Below the pieces are notes generated by a model. That model did not search any database. It had not been told where the DNA came from and saw only the letters and a program-made list of their open reading frames with translations. A stretch of DNA of 64,000 bases from positions 1 to 64,000 of the forward strand of contig JBCFAO010000017.1 in NCBI GenBank assembly GCA_038562165.1. Reading direction: 5' to 3'. The stretch's first letter is position 1. The number at the start of each line of letters is the position of its first letter. Positions 49,988-59,206 of the stretch are shown piece by piece. The DNA is from WRMS01 sp038562165. GTDB taxonomy: Bacteria > Bacillota > Peptococcia > DRI-13 > UBA5745. The translations under genes and the position numbers were made by a program.

Positions 49988-51049
49988 ATGATGACGAATT
50001 TGGCAGCCGGCAGGGCAGCCGATAGGATAATGGATATGGCGGCAGATACAGCGGCAGGGAGTCAGGAAATGCTGACCATCACCGATTTAAAGACTCACTT
50101 TTTTACCCAAAGGGGCGTAGTACCGGCAGTGGACGGCGTTACCATTCGTATTCCCGAAAAACAGGTTATGGGCATTGTTGGGGAATCGGGCTGCGGCAAA
50201 AGTGTTACGGCTATGTCGATTTTGCAGTTGGTCAGCCGGCCGGGCCGGATCGTCGGCGGCAGCATCATGCTGGACGGCGAAGAACTGGTAGGCAAAAGCA
50301 TCAAAGAAATGCGGGATATCCGGGGCAATAAGGTTTCGGTGATTTTTCAGGAACCTATGACCTCCCTGAATCCCGTATATACGGTGGGACGGCAGGTTAG
50401 CGAAGCTATCACTGTCCACCGGCATGTAGGCAAGCAGGAGGCCCGCCAACAGGTCATTGAAATGTTCAAGGCCGTAGGTATTCCCGAGGCGGAGCGGCGT
50501 TTTAATTCTTTTCCCCATCAGCTTTCCGGCGGCCTGCGGCAGCGGGTAATGATTGCTATGGCCATGGTCTGCCAGCCCAAGCTGATGATTGCCGATGAGC
50601 CGACTACCGCCCTGGATGTGACCATCGAGGCTCAGATTCTCCATCTGATGCGGCGGTTGGAGGAGAAGTCCAATACCTCTATTATGCTGATCACCCACAA
50701 CATGGGGGTGGTGGCGGAAATCTGTGACTTTGTTTACGTTATGTATGCCGGCAAGGTGATGGAGCAAGCGCCGGTCTTTGAGCTTTTTGACCATACAAAA
50801 CATCCCTACACCAAGGGGTTGCTGAATTCCATACCTAAACCTACAGAGGAAAAGCAAAGGCTATATAATATCAAAGGCATGGTGCCTAATTTGCTGCGGC
50901 TGCCTAAGGGCTGCCGGTTTTCTCCCCGCTGCGAATACGCCATGCCGGAATGCCGGGAGAGGGAACCGGAGCTTTATGACTGCGGTAAAAACCATAAGGT
51001 CCGTTGCTTTCTTTATCAAAAGGACCAAGGAGGCGGCGCCGATGAATAA
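49988..51049 (+). CDS. dppD: Dipeptide/oligopeptide ABC transporter ATPase (DppD-type)
   Basis: 353 residues: an Ala/Gly/Asp-rich N-terminus of ~28 residues, Walker A GESGCGKS, FQEPMTSLNPVYTVG, signature LSGGLRQRVMIAMAM, Walker B LMIADEPTTALD and the switch His in LITHN. The C-terminal oligopeptide-transporter extension contains four cysteines (GCRFSPRCEYAMPEC and DCGKNHKVRC region) as in DppD proteins that carry a 4Fe-4S cluster. AGGAGG before the start. It overlaps the next ATPase gene by 8 bases. Confidence 0.94.
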   Translation: MMTNLAAGRAADRIMDMAADTAAGSQEMLTITDLKTHFFTQRGVVPAVDGVTIRIPEKQVMGIVGESGCGKSVTAMSILQLVSRPGRIVGGSIMLDGEELVGKSIKEMRDIRGNKVSVIFQEPMTSLNPVYTVGRQVSEAITVHRHVGKQEARQQVIEMFKAVGIPEAERRFNSFPHQLSGGLRQRVMIAMAMVCQPKLMIADEPTTALDVTIEAQILHLMRRLEEKSNTSIMLITHNMGVVAEICDFVYVMYAGKVMEQAPVFELFDHTKHPYTKGLLNSIPKPTEEKQRLYNIKGMVPNLLRLPKGCRFSPRCEYAMPECREREPELYDCGKNHKVRCFLYQKDQGGGADE

Positions 51050-52037
51050 TACATTAAATCATGATGGAGCCAAGGTTTTGGCAGCAGCGGAAAATGTGGT
51101 AAAGGAGTTCAAGCTTTCCGGCAATATCCGCCGGGGCCAGATGGTGGTTCATGCGGTTACCGATGTAAGTCTGAATATCTATGAAGGCGAAACCCTGGCC
51201 ATGGTGGGGGAGTCGGGCTGCGGCAAAAGCACCATGGGCCGCCTGTTTTTGCGGCTTTTGGAGCCCACCGCCGGCAACGTGCGCTTTGAAGGCCGGGATC
51301 TGGCGGAGATGGGGGAGGAAGAGCTGCGTCATCTGCGTAAGAAGATGCAAATCATTTTTCAAGATCCTTATGCCTCCTTAAATCCCCGGATGACCGTGGC
51401 CCAAATTATTGCCGAGCCTCTGAATACCCATCGGATCTATGGCAGCCAAAAAGAGACGGAAGCCAGAGTCAAGGAGCTGATGAAAAAGGTGGGTATCCGG
51501 CCGGAATTTACCAACCGCTATCCCCATCAGTTTTCCGGCGGCCAAAGGCAGCGTATCGGCATTGCCCGGGCCCTGGCCTTAAATCCCAGTCTGATTGTCT
51601 GTGACGAGCCCGTCTCTGCCCTGGATGTCTCCATCCAGGCTCAAATCCTCAATCTGCTCCATGATCTTCAAAAGGAAATGGGGCTTACTTATCTTTTTAT
51701 TTCCCATGATCTCAGCGTGGTTCGCTATATCTCCGACCGGATCTGTGTTATGTTTTTGGGCAAGCTCTGTGAAGTAGGACCTACGGAGGAGATTTTCCGG
51801 GAGCCGAAACATCCTTATACCAGGTTTCTGCTGGAAGCGGTGCCCAAGCCCAATCCCCATTTGCGCAAGGAACAAAAAGCCTTTCTCACCGGCGAAATGC
51901 CCAGCCCCGTAAGGCCGCCCACGGGATGCCGTTTTCATACCCGCTGCCCCTTGGCGGTGGAGCGCTGCAGCCAGGAAGTGCCGGTGTTGCGGAACATAGA
52001 GGGCCGGCAGGTAGCTTGCCATATGGTGACTTCTTGA
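51042..52037 (+). CDS. dppF: Dipeptide/oligopeptide ABC transporter ATPase (DppF-type)
   Basis: 331 residues: Walker A GESGCGKST, FQDPYASLNPRMTV, signature FSGGQRQRIGIARAL, Walker B LIVCDEPVSALD, switch His in FISHDLSVVRYISDR, and a Cys-containing C-terminal extension (PTGCRFHTRCPLAVERC). ATG 51042 follows AAGGAGGCGG inside the end of the preceding gene. With DppD it forms the nucleotide-binding heterodimer of the importer. Confidence 0.94.
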   Translation: MNNTLNHDGAKVLAAAENVVKEFKLSGNIRRGQMVVHAVTDVSLNIYEGETLAMVGESGCGKSTMGRLFLRLLEPTAGNVRFEGRDLAEMGEEELRHLRKKMQIIFQDPYASLNPRMTVAQIIAEPLNTHRIYGSQKETEARVKELMKKVGIRPEFTNRYPHQFSGGQRQRIGIARALALNPSLIVCDEPVSALDVSIQAQILNLLHDLQKEMGLTYLFISHDLSVVRYISDRICVMFLGKLCEVGPTEEIFREPKHPYTRFLLEAVPKPNPHLRKEQKAFLTGEMPSPVRPPTGCRFHTRCPLAVERCSQEVPVLRNIEGRQVACHMVTS

Positions 52038-52075
52038 TGCTTTAAGGCGAATTGAATAAATAGGGGAGCAGAAGA

Positions 52076-52936
52076 ATGCAAGACAGCATGCGGCACGAAA
52101 TGGCTTTGGAAAAACGGATAGAACGGGAGATCATGAGTTTCAGCGGAATTATGGGTATCTATGCCTCGGACTTGCGGGGCCGGGTGGTAGTCATAAATGC
52201 CGACGAGCCTTTTGAGACGGCCAGCACCATCAAATCTTTTATTTTGGCGGTGCTCTTTCAAAAGGCGGCGGCGGGCACAAAAGATCTGAATCATATGCTG
52301 GCCTACACCCGGGAAAACTTTATTGACGGCAGCGGCCTGCTGCGGGCTTTAGAACTGGGCACTGCCCTGTCGGTCAAAAATTTAGCTACCCTGATGATTA
52401 TCGTTAGTGATAATATTGCCACCAACATGCTCATAGACTATATAGGGCTGGACGAGATCAATGAAGCCATCGCCGCAATGGGCTTTACCGGCACCCGGCT
52501 CCACTGCAAGCTGGGAGAAGGGGGCTGGGCCAGGTTGGGCACTACTACCCCAAGGGATTACGGCCGCCTCTTTGAGCGGCTAGCTGCAGAGGAATTGACG
52601 GGTTCCCCAGGGGACCGGCAAATGCTGGAGATATTTAAACAGCAGCGGTTCAATACGGCCTTGACCTATCTGTTGCCCCCTTATTATTTTGATGAGGATA
52701 ATTACGGTGAAGAGAGCCCCATTTATCTGGCTTCCAAAAGCGGCTCCATGAACGCCTGCCGCAATGACGGCGGTATTGTAGGCACTCCCTGGGGCAGCTA
52801 TGCCCTGGCCCTGTTTACCAAAGGCTTCAGCGACAAGCAATACCACAAAAACCATGAATCCTATGTTTACGGCGGCAGGGTCAGCCGTCTGCTCTTCGAT
52901 CAATATTTAGCTTTGGAAGGAAGGTTTGCTCTATGA
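52076..52936 (+). CDS. Serine hydrolase of the class A beta-lactamase fold, no signal peptide
   Basis: 286 residues. The penicillin-recognising motifs are present: S-x-x-K as STIK (Ser50, Lys53), S-D-N in IIVSDNIATNML (about 119-121), and K-S-G-S for K-T-G (about 221-224). Unlike secreted beta-lactamases it begins MQDSMRHEMALEKRIE, with no signal peptide or membrane anchor, so it should be cytosolic. It follows a peptide importer and overlaps the LD-carboxypeptidase gene by four bases (ATGA). I infer an amidase or peptidase acting on imported, possibly cell-wall-derived, peptides rather than antibiotic resistance. Confidence 0.82.
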   Translation: MQDSMRHEMALEKRIEREIMSFSGIMGIYASDLRGRVVVINADEPFETASTIKSFILAVLFQKAAAGTKDLNHMLAYTRENFIDGSGLLRALELGTALSVKNLATLMIIVSDNIATNMLIDYIGLDEINEAIAAMGFTGTRLHCKLGEGGWARLGTTTPRDYGRLFERLAAEELTGSPGDRQMLEIFKQQRFNTALTYLLPPYYFDEDNYGEESPIYLASKSGSMNACRNDGGIVGTPWGSYALALFTKGFSDKQYHKNHESYVYGGRVSRLLFDQYLALEGRFAL

Positions 52937-53880
52937 TATTTCCACCGGCTCTAAAATTGGGTGACACTATCGGTTTGATTGCTCCTTCTTCCCCGGTACC
53001 GGCTGACCGGGTTGAAGCCTGCAAGGCTCTTTTGGAGAGCTGGGGATATAAAGTCAAAGAAGGCAACGGCATTTACAGTGCCCTCCACGGCTATCTTGCC
53101 GGTCCGGCGCCTGCCCGGGCGGCGGATATTAACGCCATGTTTGCCGATCCGGCAGTAAAGGCTATTTTTTGCCTGCGGGGAGGCGACGGCAGCTGTCAGG
53201 TCATGGATAAGCTGGATCTAAGAATAATCCGCTCTAATCCCAAAATATTTGTGGGCTATAGCGATATCACAAATTTTCATGTGTTTCTGAACCAGCAAGC
53301 CGGGCTGGTGACTTTCCACGGTCCCATGGTATCCGCCAATATGCTGGAGGACTATGATGAATTTACGAAGGAGTCCTTCGAGGCGGCTCTGGCTTTGGGC
53401 AATAAAGGCAGCCTGGAACTGAAAAACCCCGAAGGGGAGCCTTTTAAAGCTTTGCGCTTCGGCCAGGCTGAGGGAACCATTGCAGGAGGCAATCTCTCTC
53501 TGATCTGCTCCATGCTGGGTACGCCTTACGAAATCAATACCAAAGGGAGAATCCTGTTTATCGAAGATGTGGATGAAACCACCTGGCATGTGGACCGGAT
53601 GCTTTATCATCTGAAATACAGCGGCAAGCTGGATCAGGCAGCCGGTGTTATCGTAGGGGATTTTGGAGGCCAAAGCAACCCCCGGGACCCCGGCTATCTT
53701 GTGGAGGAGTTGCTGCGGGATTTCTTTACGGGCTACAATAAGCCGGTGATTTACAACGTAAAATCCGGCCATTGCATTCCCCTGTCTACGATCCCTCTGG
53801 GCACAGTTTGCTCCATGGAAACCGGCAAAATATCGGCGGCCGGCGGCGAAGAGCCGAAGATCGTTTTCCGTTGGCCTTGA
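52933..53880 (+). CDS. LD-carboxypeptidase family (S66, LdcA/MccF-like)
   Basis: 315 residues. N-terminal PPALKLGDTIGLIAPSSPV, CLRGGDGSCQVMDKLDL, the nucleophilic Ser in GYSDITNFH, and the Glu and His of the S66 triad in LFIEDVDETTWHVDRML and VKSGHCIPL. LdcA removes the terminal D-Ala from the murein tetrapeptide in cytosolic cell-wall recycling; MccF-like members cut peptide-nucleotide antibiotics. Adjacent to a peptide ABC importer, a role in murein-peptide recycling fits best. Last gene of the operon; a terminator follows. Confidence 0.9.
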   Translation: MIFPPALKLGDTIGLIAPSSPVPADRVEACKALLESWGYKVKEGNGIYSALHGYLAGPAPARAADINAMFADPAVKAIFCLRGGDGSCQVMDKLDLRIIRSNPKIFVGYSDITNFHVFLNQQAGLVTFHGPMVSANMLEDYDEFTKESFEAALALGNKGSLELKNPEGEPFKALRFGQAEGTIAGGNLSLICSMLGTPYEINTKGRILFIEDVDETTWHVDRMLYHLKYSGKLDQAAGVIVGDFGGQSNPRDPGYLVEELLRDFFTGYNKPVIYNVKSGHCIPLSTIPLGTVCSMETGKISAAGGEEPKIVFRWP

Positions 53881-53951
53881 TATTTGACCCTGATAGAATT
53901 GATGGCGTAAGGCTGGGAAATAACTGGACGTAAGCTTAATAGCAGTTTGAC

Positions 53952-53992
53952 AAAAAATGAGGCAGGCCGACAAATCCTGAACCTCATTTTTT
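53952..53992. terminator. Bidirectional intrinsic terminator
   Basis: AAAAAATGAGG (53952-53962) and its complement CCTCATTTTTT (53982-53992); ends the peptide operon. Confidence 0.82.
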
Positions 53993-54103
53993 ATCAAGAA
54001 AAAAGTTTTTTCAAAAAATATTTCGGTAATAAATTTTTTCTATTTACTTTTTTTGTATTAGGTATTATTATAAAGAAAATATTTTGGAAGATAGGCGATG
54101 TAA

Positions 54104-54574
54104 ATGATTCGTATTGACCGTATCGACATTCATATCATTAAGTGCCTAAAGGAAAATGCCAGAATAAACGCTTCGGAAATTGGGGAGCGGGTCAATATGT
54201 CTGTTTCCGCCGTCATTGAGCGGATGAAGAAGCTGGAGACTTCCGGTGTGATCCGGCAGTATACCGTGGTTTTGGACCACAAAAAAATCGGCAAGGATGT
54301 TAGCGCTTTTATCTCGGTGAGCTTGGAGCATCCAAAGCATAATGACAAATTCATTGACGAAATCAACAAAAATCCGGAAATTATGGAATGCAGCTACGTC
54401 ACCGGCGATTTTGACTTTTTGCTGAAGGTGATAACCAATTCCACCGATACCCTTACAGAATTGCTCAATCAGATCAAGTCTATACCCGGCGTATCTCTGA
54501 CCCGTACTCTGGTGGTATTGTCCTCTACCAAAAACCAATTTTCCGTATTGCCGGAGCTGAAAAGGAAAGACTAA
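54104..54574 (+). CDS. Lrp/AsnC-family regulator
   Basis: 156 residues: N-terminal HTH (RIDIHIIKCLKENARINASEIGERVNMSVSAVIERMKKLE) and a C-terminal RAM ligand-binding domain (VSAFISVSLEHPKHNDKF, ECSYVTGDFDFLLKVI, PGVSLTRTLVVLSSTK). Such regulators sense amino acids and often control an adjacent catabolic gene. Alanine dehydrogenase begins 23 bases later, so alanine is the likely signal. The upstream region is very AT-rich, with several T/A tracts suitable for Lrp binding. Confidence 0.94.
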   Translation: MIRIDRIDIHIIKCLKENARINASEIGERVNMSVSAVIERMKKLETSGVIRQYTVVLDHKKIGKDVSAFISVSLEHPKHNDKFIDEINKNPEIMECSYVTGDFDFLLKVITNSTDTLTELLNQIKSIPGVSLTRTLVVLSSTKNQFSVLPELKRKD

Positions 54575-54597
54575 CTTGTTGAAAGGAGATAAGGGAA

Positions 54598-55713
54598 ATG
54601 ATTATAGGTGTACCAAAGGAAATCAAAGCCCAGGAAAACCGGGTGGGCTTAACTCCTGCCGGAGTGGATGCTTTCGTAAAAGCCGGCCATAAAGTCTATT
54701 TGGAAAGCAATGCGGGATTGGGGACCGGTTTTACCGATGCGGAGTACGAGGCCGCCGGCGGTGAAATACGGGCCGATGCCCGGCAGATATATAGCGCCGC
54801 CGACATGATCATTAAGGTAAAGGAGCCCTTAGCCCCGGAATACGGCTTGCTGAAAGAAAACCAGATTCTTTTTGCCTATCTGCACTTAGCGCCGGACCCG
54901 GAGCAGACGGAAGCTCTGCTGAAGCAGAAGGTCATTGGCGTAGCCTATGAAACGGTACAGCTACCGAATAAAGCCCTGCCCTTATTATCCCCCATGAGCG
55001 AAGTGGCCGGCCGCATGTCCATTCAGATAGGAGCCCGGTTGCTGGAGAAAAACTGGGGCGGCGCCGGCATCCTTTTGGGCGGGGTTCCCGGTGTGGAGCC
55101 GGCCAAGGTGGTTGTTATCGGCGGCGGCAACGTAGGCCTTAGCGCCATTAGAATGGCGGTGGGCCTGGGGGCCCAAGTGACGGTGCTGGATGTGTCCGCC
55201 AGCCGTTTATCCTATTTGGACGACATGTTTATGGGCAGGATTGTTACGTTAATGTCCAACAATTATAATATTGCCAAATGCGTCAAAGAAGCGGATCTGG
55301 TGGTGGGCGCCGTCTTGATCCCGGGAGCCAGGGCCCCCAAGCTGGTCAAAGAAGAAATGGTCAAATCCATGCGGCCCGGTTCCGTGCTGGTGGACGTGGC
55401 TATTGACCAGGGCGGTTCTATTGAAACTATCGACCGGATTACCACCCATGAGGACCCTTATTTTATTAAGCACGGGGTGATTCACTATTCCGTGGCCAAT
55501 ATGCCCGGCGCCGTGCCCCGCACCTCCACTTTTGCCTTGACCAATTCCACCTTGCCCTATGCTTTGCAGATCGCCAACAAAGGAGTGGAGCAGGCCATGA
55601 AGGAGGACCCGGCCTTGCTGCTGGGGCTCAATACTTATAAAGGCAAGCTGACTTACCAGCCGGTGGCCCAGGCCCAGGGTAAGGAATACACGCCGGCGGC
55701 CGGATTATTTTAA
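54598..55713 (+). CDS. ald: Alanine dehydrogenase
   Basis: 371 residues, the standard length. MIIGVPKEIKAQENRVGLTP, the substrate Lys in MIIKVKEPLAPEY and catalytic His in FAYLHLAPDPEQ, the NAD-binding VVVIGGGNVGLSAIRMAVGLGA, and the ending VANMPGAVPRTSTFALTNSTLPYAL are all diagnostic. It oxidatively deaminates L-alanine to pyruvate, ammonia and NADH, or runs in reverse. AAAGGAG before the start. Co-transcribed with the Lrp-type regulator, and placed after a peptide-uptake operon that may supply alanine. Confidence 0.97.
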   Translation: MIIGVPKEIKAQENRVGLTPAGVDAFVKAGHKVYLESNAGLGTGFTDAEYEAAGGEIRADARQIYSAADMIIKVKEPLAPEYGLLKENQILFAYLHLAPDPEQTEALLKQKVIGVAYETVQLPNKALPLLSPMSEVAGRMSIQIGARLLEKNWGGAGILLGGVPGVEPAKVVVIGGGNVGLSAIRMAVGLGAQVTVLDVSASRLSYLDDMFMGRIVTLMSNNYNIAKCVKEADLVVGAVLIPGARAPKLVKEEMVKSMRPGSVLVDVAIDQGGSIETIDRITTHEDPYFIKHGVIHYSVANMPGAVPRTSTFALTNSTLPYALQIANKGVEQAMKEDPALLLGLNTYKGKLTYQPVAQAQGKEYTPAAGLF

Positions 55714-55748
55714 GCCGGATGTTTTAAATACCATAGCGGCTTAATGAT

Positions 55749-55778
55749 AAGGGAGCGCCTCAAATGAGGCGCTCCCTT
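55749..55778. terminator. Bidirectional intrinsic terminator between convergent operons
   Basis: Perfect 14-bp stem AAGGGAGCGCCTCA/TGAGGCGCTCCCTT with a two-base loop and T runs at both ends; serves ald (plus) and the corrinoid importer operon (minus). Confidence 0.93.
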
Positions 55779-55782
55779 TTGC

Positions 55783-56547
55783 CTACAATCGGGCGAAAAA
55801 AACTTGCTTGCGGCCTTGCCATTCAGCGATATCCACATCCACCTCGTAAACTTGGCGGATGTTTTCCGGCGTAAAAACCTGCTGACTATTCCCTTGGGCG
55901 AAAGAGGCGCCGTCTTTAAACAAAACCACCTGATCGCAGAGGATAGAGGCCAGGTTGAGATCATGGATAGAAACCACTGTCGTTACTTGCTTTTCTGCGG
56001 CATAGTTGCGCACAAGGCGGATGGTTTCAAGCTGATACTTCATATCCAGATTGCTGGTGGGCTCGTCCAACAAAAGCAGTTCCGGCTGCTGGGCGATAGC
56101 CCGGGCCATCAGTACCCGCTGCCGCTCCCCGCCGCTAAGACCGTCGAATTGCCGGAAAGCCAAGGCCTCCAGGTGCAAGCGCTCTATAGCTTCAAAAGCG
56201 ATTTGCCGGTCCTGGTTGCTGGGACGAAAGCGCAGATAAGGAATCCGGCCCATCATAATGATATCCACTACCCGGCAAGCCATGCTCCGGCCGGAGCTTT
56301 GGGGCACATAGCCGATTTTGCGGGCCCGTTTTTTGGGGGGCAAAGACAAGAGGCTTTTATCATCAAGAAGGATATCCCCTTGCCTGACGGGGAGCATGCA
56401 GCCCACGCATTTGAGGAGGGTGGTTTTTCCTGCGCCGTTAGGTCCCAAAAGGCCTACGACTTGACCCTTTGGCGCTGAGAAGGAAATATGGCTCAATACT
56501 GCGGCTCCGCCATAAGAAAAACTCAGGTCTTTTATCTGCAGGTACAT
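55783..56547 (-). CDS. btuD: ABC transporter ATPase, FecE/BtuD type
   Basis: 254 residues: Walker A GPNGAGKTT, the Q-loop region IGYVPQSSGRSM, signature LSGGERQRVLMARAI, Walker B LLLLDEPTSNLD and the switch His in VVSIHDLNLA. It belongs to the iron-siderophore/cobalamin importer family. The start codon overlaps the permease stop by one base (TGATG). The gene symbol reflects the cobalamin riboswitch that controls the operon rather than features of this protein alone. Confidence 0.88.
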   Translation of the reverse strand: MYLQIKDLSFSYGGAAVLSHISFSAPKGQVVGLLGPNGAGKTTLLKCVGCMLPVRQGDILLDDKSLLSLPPKKRARKIGYVPQSSGRSMACRVVDIIMMGRIPYLRFRPSNQDRQIAFEAIERLHLEALAFRQFDGLSGGERQRVLMARAIAQQPELLLLDEPTSNLDMKYQLETIRLVRNYAAEKQVTTVVSIHDLNLASILCDQVVLFKDGASFAQGNSQQVFTPENIRQVYEVDVDIAEWQGRKQVFFARL

Positions 56548-57620
56548 CAGGACACCTCCCGGCGTTCTTTCAAGATCAAGTGAATGAAAATGGGGACGCC
56601 CAGAAAAGAAACCACAATTCCTACCGGCACATTGACCGGGGAAAGAATGATCCGGCCAATAGTATCGCCTGTCAGCACAAGAAGGGCGCCGCTGAGAGCC
56701 GAGAAGGGCAACAAGAAACGGTGGTCGCTGCCGATCAGCAGCCGGGCAATATGAGGTCCGGCCAGGCCCACGAAGCCAATCACCCCGGTAAAGCTGATGA
56801 TGGAGGCGGTGAGCAATACAGATAAAAAGCCGACGCCGATGCGAACAAAAGCGGGAGAAACGCCGAGGCTGCGGGAAACATCATCATCGCCCCCTGCCAG
56901 AGTATTAAGGGGTTGGGCAAAGCTATAAATTCCGGCCAGGCAGGGCAGGGAAAACAGCAGAACCACCAGAACCTGGGGCCAGGTTGCGCCGTTTAGGCTG
57001 CCAAACAGCCATTGCACGGCTGCCGCCAACTGATAATCGTTGGCAAAGAACTTCACCACGCTGTCGCAGGCATTGAAAAGGTAGTTGGTTGCAATGCCGG
57101 TGAGAATAATCGATTCCGGGCTCATGCCTGCACGGCTGGCGATAAAATATACACCGGCAGCACAAAGCAGGGACCAGGCGAAGGCGCTGATGACAATGCC
57201 GGTATTGGTGTCGCCCAGGGGTCCCACACCATAAACGATAGATAAGGAGGCGCCGAAAGCTGCCGCCGAGGAAATGCCTACGGTAAAGGGGCTTACCAAG
57301 GGGTTGCGGGTGACGCCTTGCAGGGCGGCGCCGGATACCGATAAACCGGCCCCGCATAAAATAGCCAGGCAGATACGGGGCAGCCGCAGCAGCAGCACAA
57401 TTTTTTGGTTGGCGTTTTCCAGCCGGCCGCCATGGAAAAAAGCTCCCCGCAGAGCGCCGAAAATGTCTGAGGGCGTAGCGTCGGCAGTGCCCACCGCCGT
57501 GAACCAAAGGCCGCATACCAGAACCAGCAGGCTGCAAAACAGCAGAAGCAGCACGGCTTTGCGGCTGCTCCTGCGATATTCTTGTTCCAGGGGGTGTTGG
57601 GAAAGCAAGGGCTTTTTCAT
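56547..57620 (-). CDS. btuC: ABC transporter permease, FecCD/BtuC type
   Basis: 357 residues with about ten membrane helices. FecCD landmarks are LRLPRICLAILCGAGLSVSGAALQG near residue 80-105, NPLVSPFTVGISSAAAFGA, LTGIATNYLFNA, GVSPAFVRIGVG and FVGLAGPHIARLLIGSDHRFLLPFSAL. It starts three bases after the receptor stop without a strong ribosome binding site, so it is translationally coupled. It forms the import channel for corrinoids, judged from the riboswitch. Confidence 0.9.
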   Translation of the reverse strand: MKKPLLSQHPLEQEYRRSSRKAVLLLLFCSLLVLVCGLWFTAVGTADATPSDIFGALRGAFFHGGRLENANQKIVLLLRLPRICLAILCGAGLSVSGAALQGVTRNPLVSPFTVGISSAAAFGASLSIVYGVGPLGDTNTGIVISAFAWSLLCAAGVYFIASRAGMSPESIILTGIATNYLFNACDSVVKFFANDYQLAAAVQWLFGSLNGATWPQVLVVLLFSLPCLAGIYSFAQPLNTLAGGDDDVSRSLGVSPAFVRIGVGFLSVLLTASIISFTGVIGFVGLAGPHIARLLIGSDHRFLLPFSALSGALLVLTGDTIGRIILSPVNVPVGIVVSFLGVPIFIHLILKERREVS

Positions 57621-57623
57621 GGC

Positions 57624-58736
57624 TTAGGAAAGATTCTTGGCGGCAAAGAAATGGCCTTCAATGTTTTCAAAACCTTGGAAGTCTTCCATCCAGGCCCGGA
57701 AGATTTCATCGGGGTCCAAATCAGGCAGCAGATCAGGATAGACCCATTTGGCGATGTAAGCCGCACCCACCAGCTTGGAAGCGCCGCCGTGGCTAAACTG
57801 AGTCATCAGGAAGATATTGTTGTTTTCTACGGCAGGGATTTCATCCCAACCCGGACGGCTTTTGATTTCGGCAACGGTGTCGATAAATTGCTGCTTTGCC
57901 GGGGGATGATAGAGGCCGGTTCCCTGCAGGGCCTGAGCCGGGGTGATCAGTTTGACAATGCAGTCTGGCTTGCGCACAATCACTTCTTCGGGATCCACTT
58001 CACTGGCGTTGATGGTATCGATATTTTCGCTGAAGATGTTGTAAGCGTGGGAGGCTACGCTCATGCCGTAAAAAGCATTGCCGGGAACCACCGTGGAGTA
58101 ATTGGTGGTAGTCTCCAGATACATGCTGCGCTGAGGCTGATTCTTTAGCTGAGTTTCGATATAAACTTGAATATCATTAAAATAATTGTAGAATTTTTGA
58201 GCAGATTCTTCGACGCCAAACATGACGCCGATATTATTGCATTGATTTTTGAAATCAGCGGTATCGTAACCGGAGATGACAAATACCTTGATGCCGAAGG
58301 GCCCTAATTTTTCTTCGGCCTCCGTCACGCTGCCGTTGTCGGGGAGAATCAGCACCTGAGGATTCAGCTCTACGATTTTTTCATAATTCAGCTCCGTCTG
58401 GCCTTTGCCAATAACGTTGTCGGGGTCAAACATACCCCAATAATCCCGGTCCTGGGCCGTATTCGTATCCACGGCAATGACCCGGTCAATGGCGCCGCAG
58501 GCCCGGATCAATTCGCTGTTGTACCGGTTGGCCACTACGGCGGTTTTTACGGGATAGGGCAGCTCCACCTGGCGGCCCATGTTGTCGGTGAGGGTGATGG
58601 TTTCATTGCCGGCAGGGGCCCCGGTGGGCTGAGAGCTCTGGGGCTCCGTTGGGGCGGCAGGCTGGCCGGCGCCGCAGCCCGGTAAAAGCAGGGCCAGGCA
58701 CAACAAGATGCTGAGGGAAAGTATAATACGTTTCAT
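57624..58736 (-). CDS. btuF: ABC transporter substrate-binding lipoprotein, BtuF-like
   Basis: 370 residues. Signal peptide MKRIILSLSILLCLALL with lipobox LLPGC, a Pro/Gln/Thr-rich linker, then a helical-backbone binding protein fold (ITLTDNMGRQVELPYPVKTAVVA, ELNPQVLILPD, EVDPEEVIVRKPDCIV, GWDEIPAVENNNIFLM). The family binds iron-siderophores, haem or cobalamin. The riboswitch 200 bases upstream makes corrinoids the likely cargo. GGAG 7 bases before ATG 58736. Confidence 0.88.
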   Translation of the reverse strand: MKRIILSLSILLCLALLLPGCGAGQPAAPTEPQSSQPTGAPAGNETITLTDNMGRQVELPYPVKTAVVANRYNSELIRACGAIDRVIAVDTNTAQDRDYWGMFDPDNVIGKGQTELNYEKIVELNPQVLILPDNGSVTEAEEKLGPFGIKVFVISGYDTADFKNQCNNIGVMFGVEESAQKFYNYFNDIQVYIETQLKNQPQRSMYLETTTNYSTVVPGNAFYGMSVASHAYNIFSENIDTINASEVDPEEVIVRKPDCIVKLITPAQALQGTGLYHPPAKQQFIDTVAEIKSRPGWDEIPAVENNNIFLMTQFSHGGASKLVGAAYIAKWVYPDLLPDLDPDEIFRAWMEDFQGFENIEGHFFAAKNLS

Positions 58737-58884
58737 GAATTTTCTCCTTTTTGCGTTTCATTCTATTGATGATGTGGGGAAATAGAAATCATTGTCTCGT
58801 TGCCTTTCTGAAAAGTCTTTGACCACCTCCTTGCAGGTACGGCGGCAAAAGGGCACAGCAAGACTATAAAATAGGCGTTAAGAC

Positions 58885-58913
58885 AAAAAACCGGGGGTCA
58901 GAATACCCCCGGT
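58885..58913 (-). terminator. Riboswitch expression-platform terminator
   Basis: Minus strand arms ACCGGGGGT and complement around a short loop, followed by a run of six T (58885-58890), between aptamer and btuF start. It would stop transcription when cobalamin is bound. Confidence 0.8.
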
Positions 58914-58949
58914 GAACGCAAAAGCCAGCCTGAAATCCCTTCACCACCA

Positions 58950-59120
58950 AAGGATTTTTGAGAAACAACCGGCAGATATCCTGACTCAAAGCTTCAAACC
59001 TAATCCACAAGCCTTCCCGGAATAATTCCAGTGGCTAAATCTGTGTTTCGTAGCTTTTACAGTAAAGTGTGCTGTTGCGGATTCTAACCGCATTCCCTAT
59101 TAATGCCTGTAAGGCAACCG
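58950..59120 (-). promoter_or_regulatory. Cobalamin riboswitch
   Basis: The minus strand has the B12-box-like GAGTCAGGATATCTGCC (58971-58987), preceded by GGGAAGGC (conserved GGGAA) and GCCACTG, and farther 5' a paired P1/P2 region with TGCGGTTAGAATCCGCA-type stem. Order and spacing fit the AdoCbl aptamer. Boundaries are approximate. Nothing else is seen in 58737-59206. Confidence 0.9.
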
Positions 59121-59206
59121 ATTGTTTTTTCTATTTAGTTGTTCCTGCACCAATTAAATACCCAATTGCAGTAAATGTCAAGATGGCAATGGGGGGCCAG
59201 CGGAGC

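Noticed and set aside
52076..52936. Beta-lactamase resistance gene
   Set aside because: Motifs fit the fold, but there is no signal peptide and the operon context is peptide uptake.
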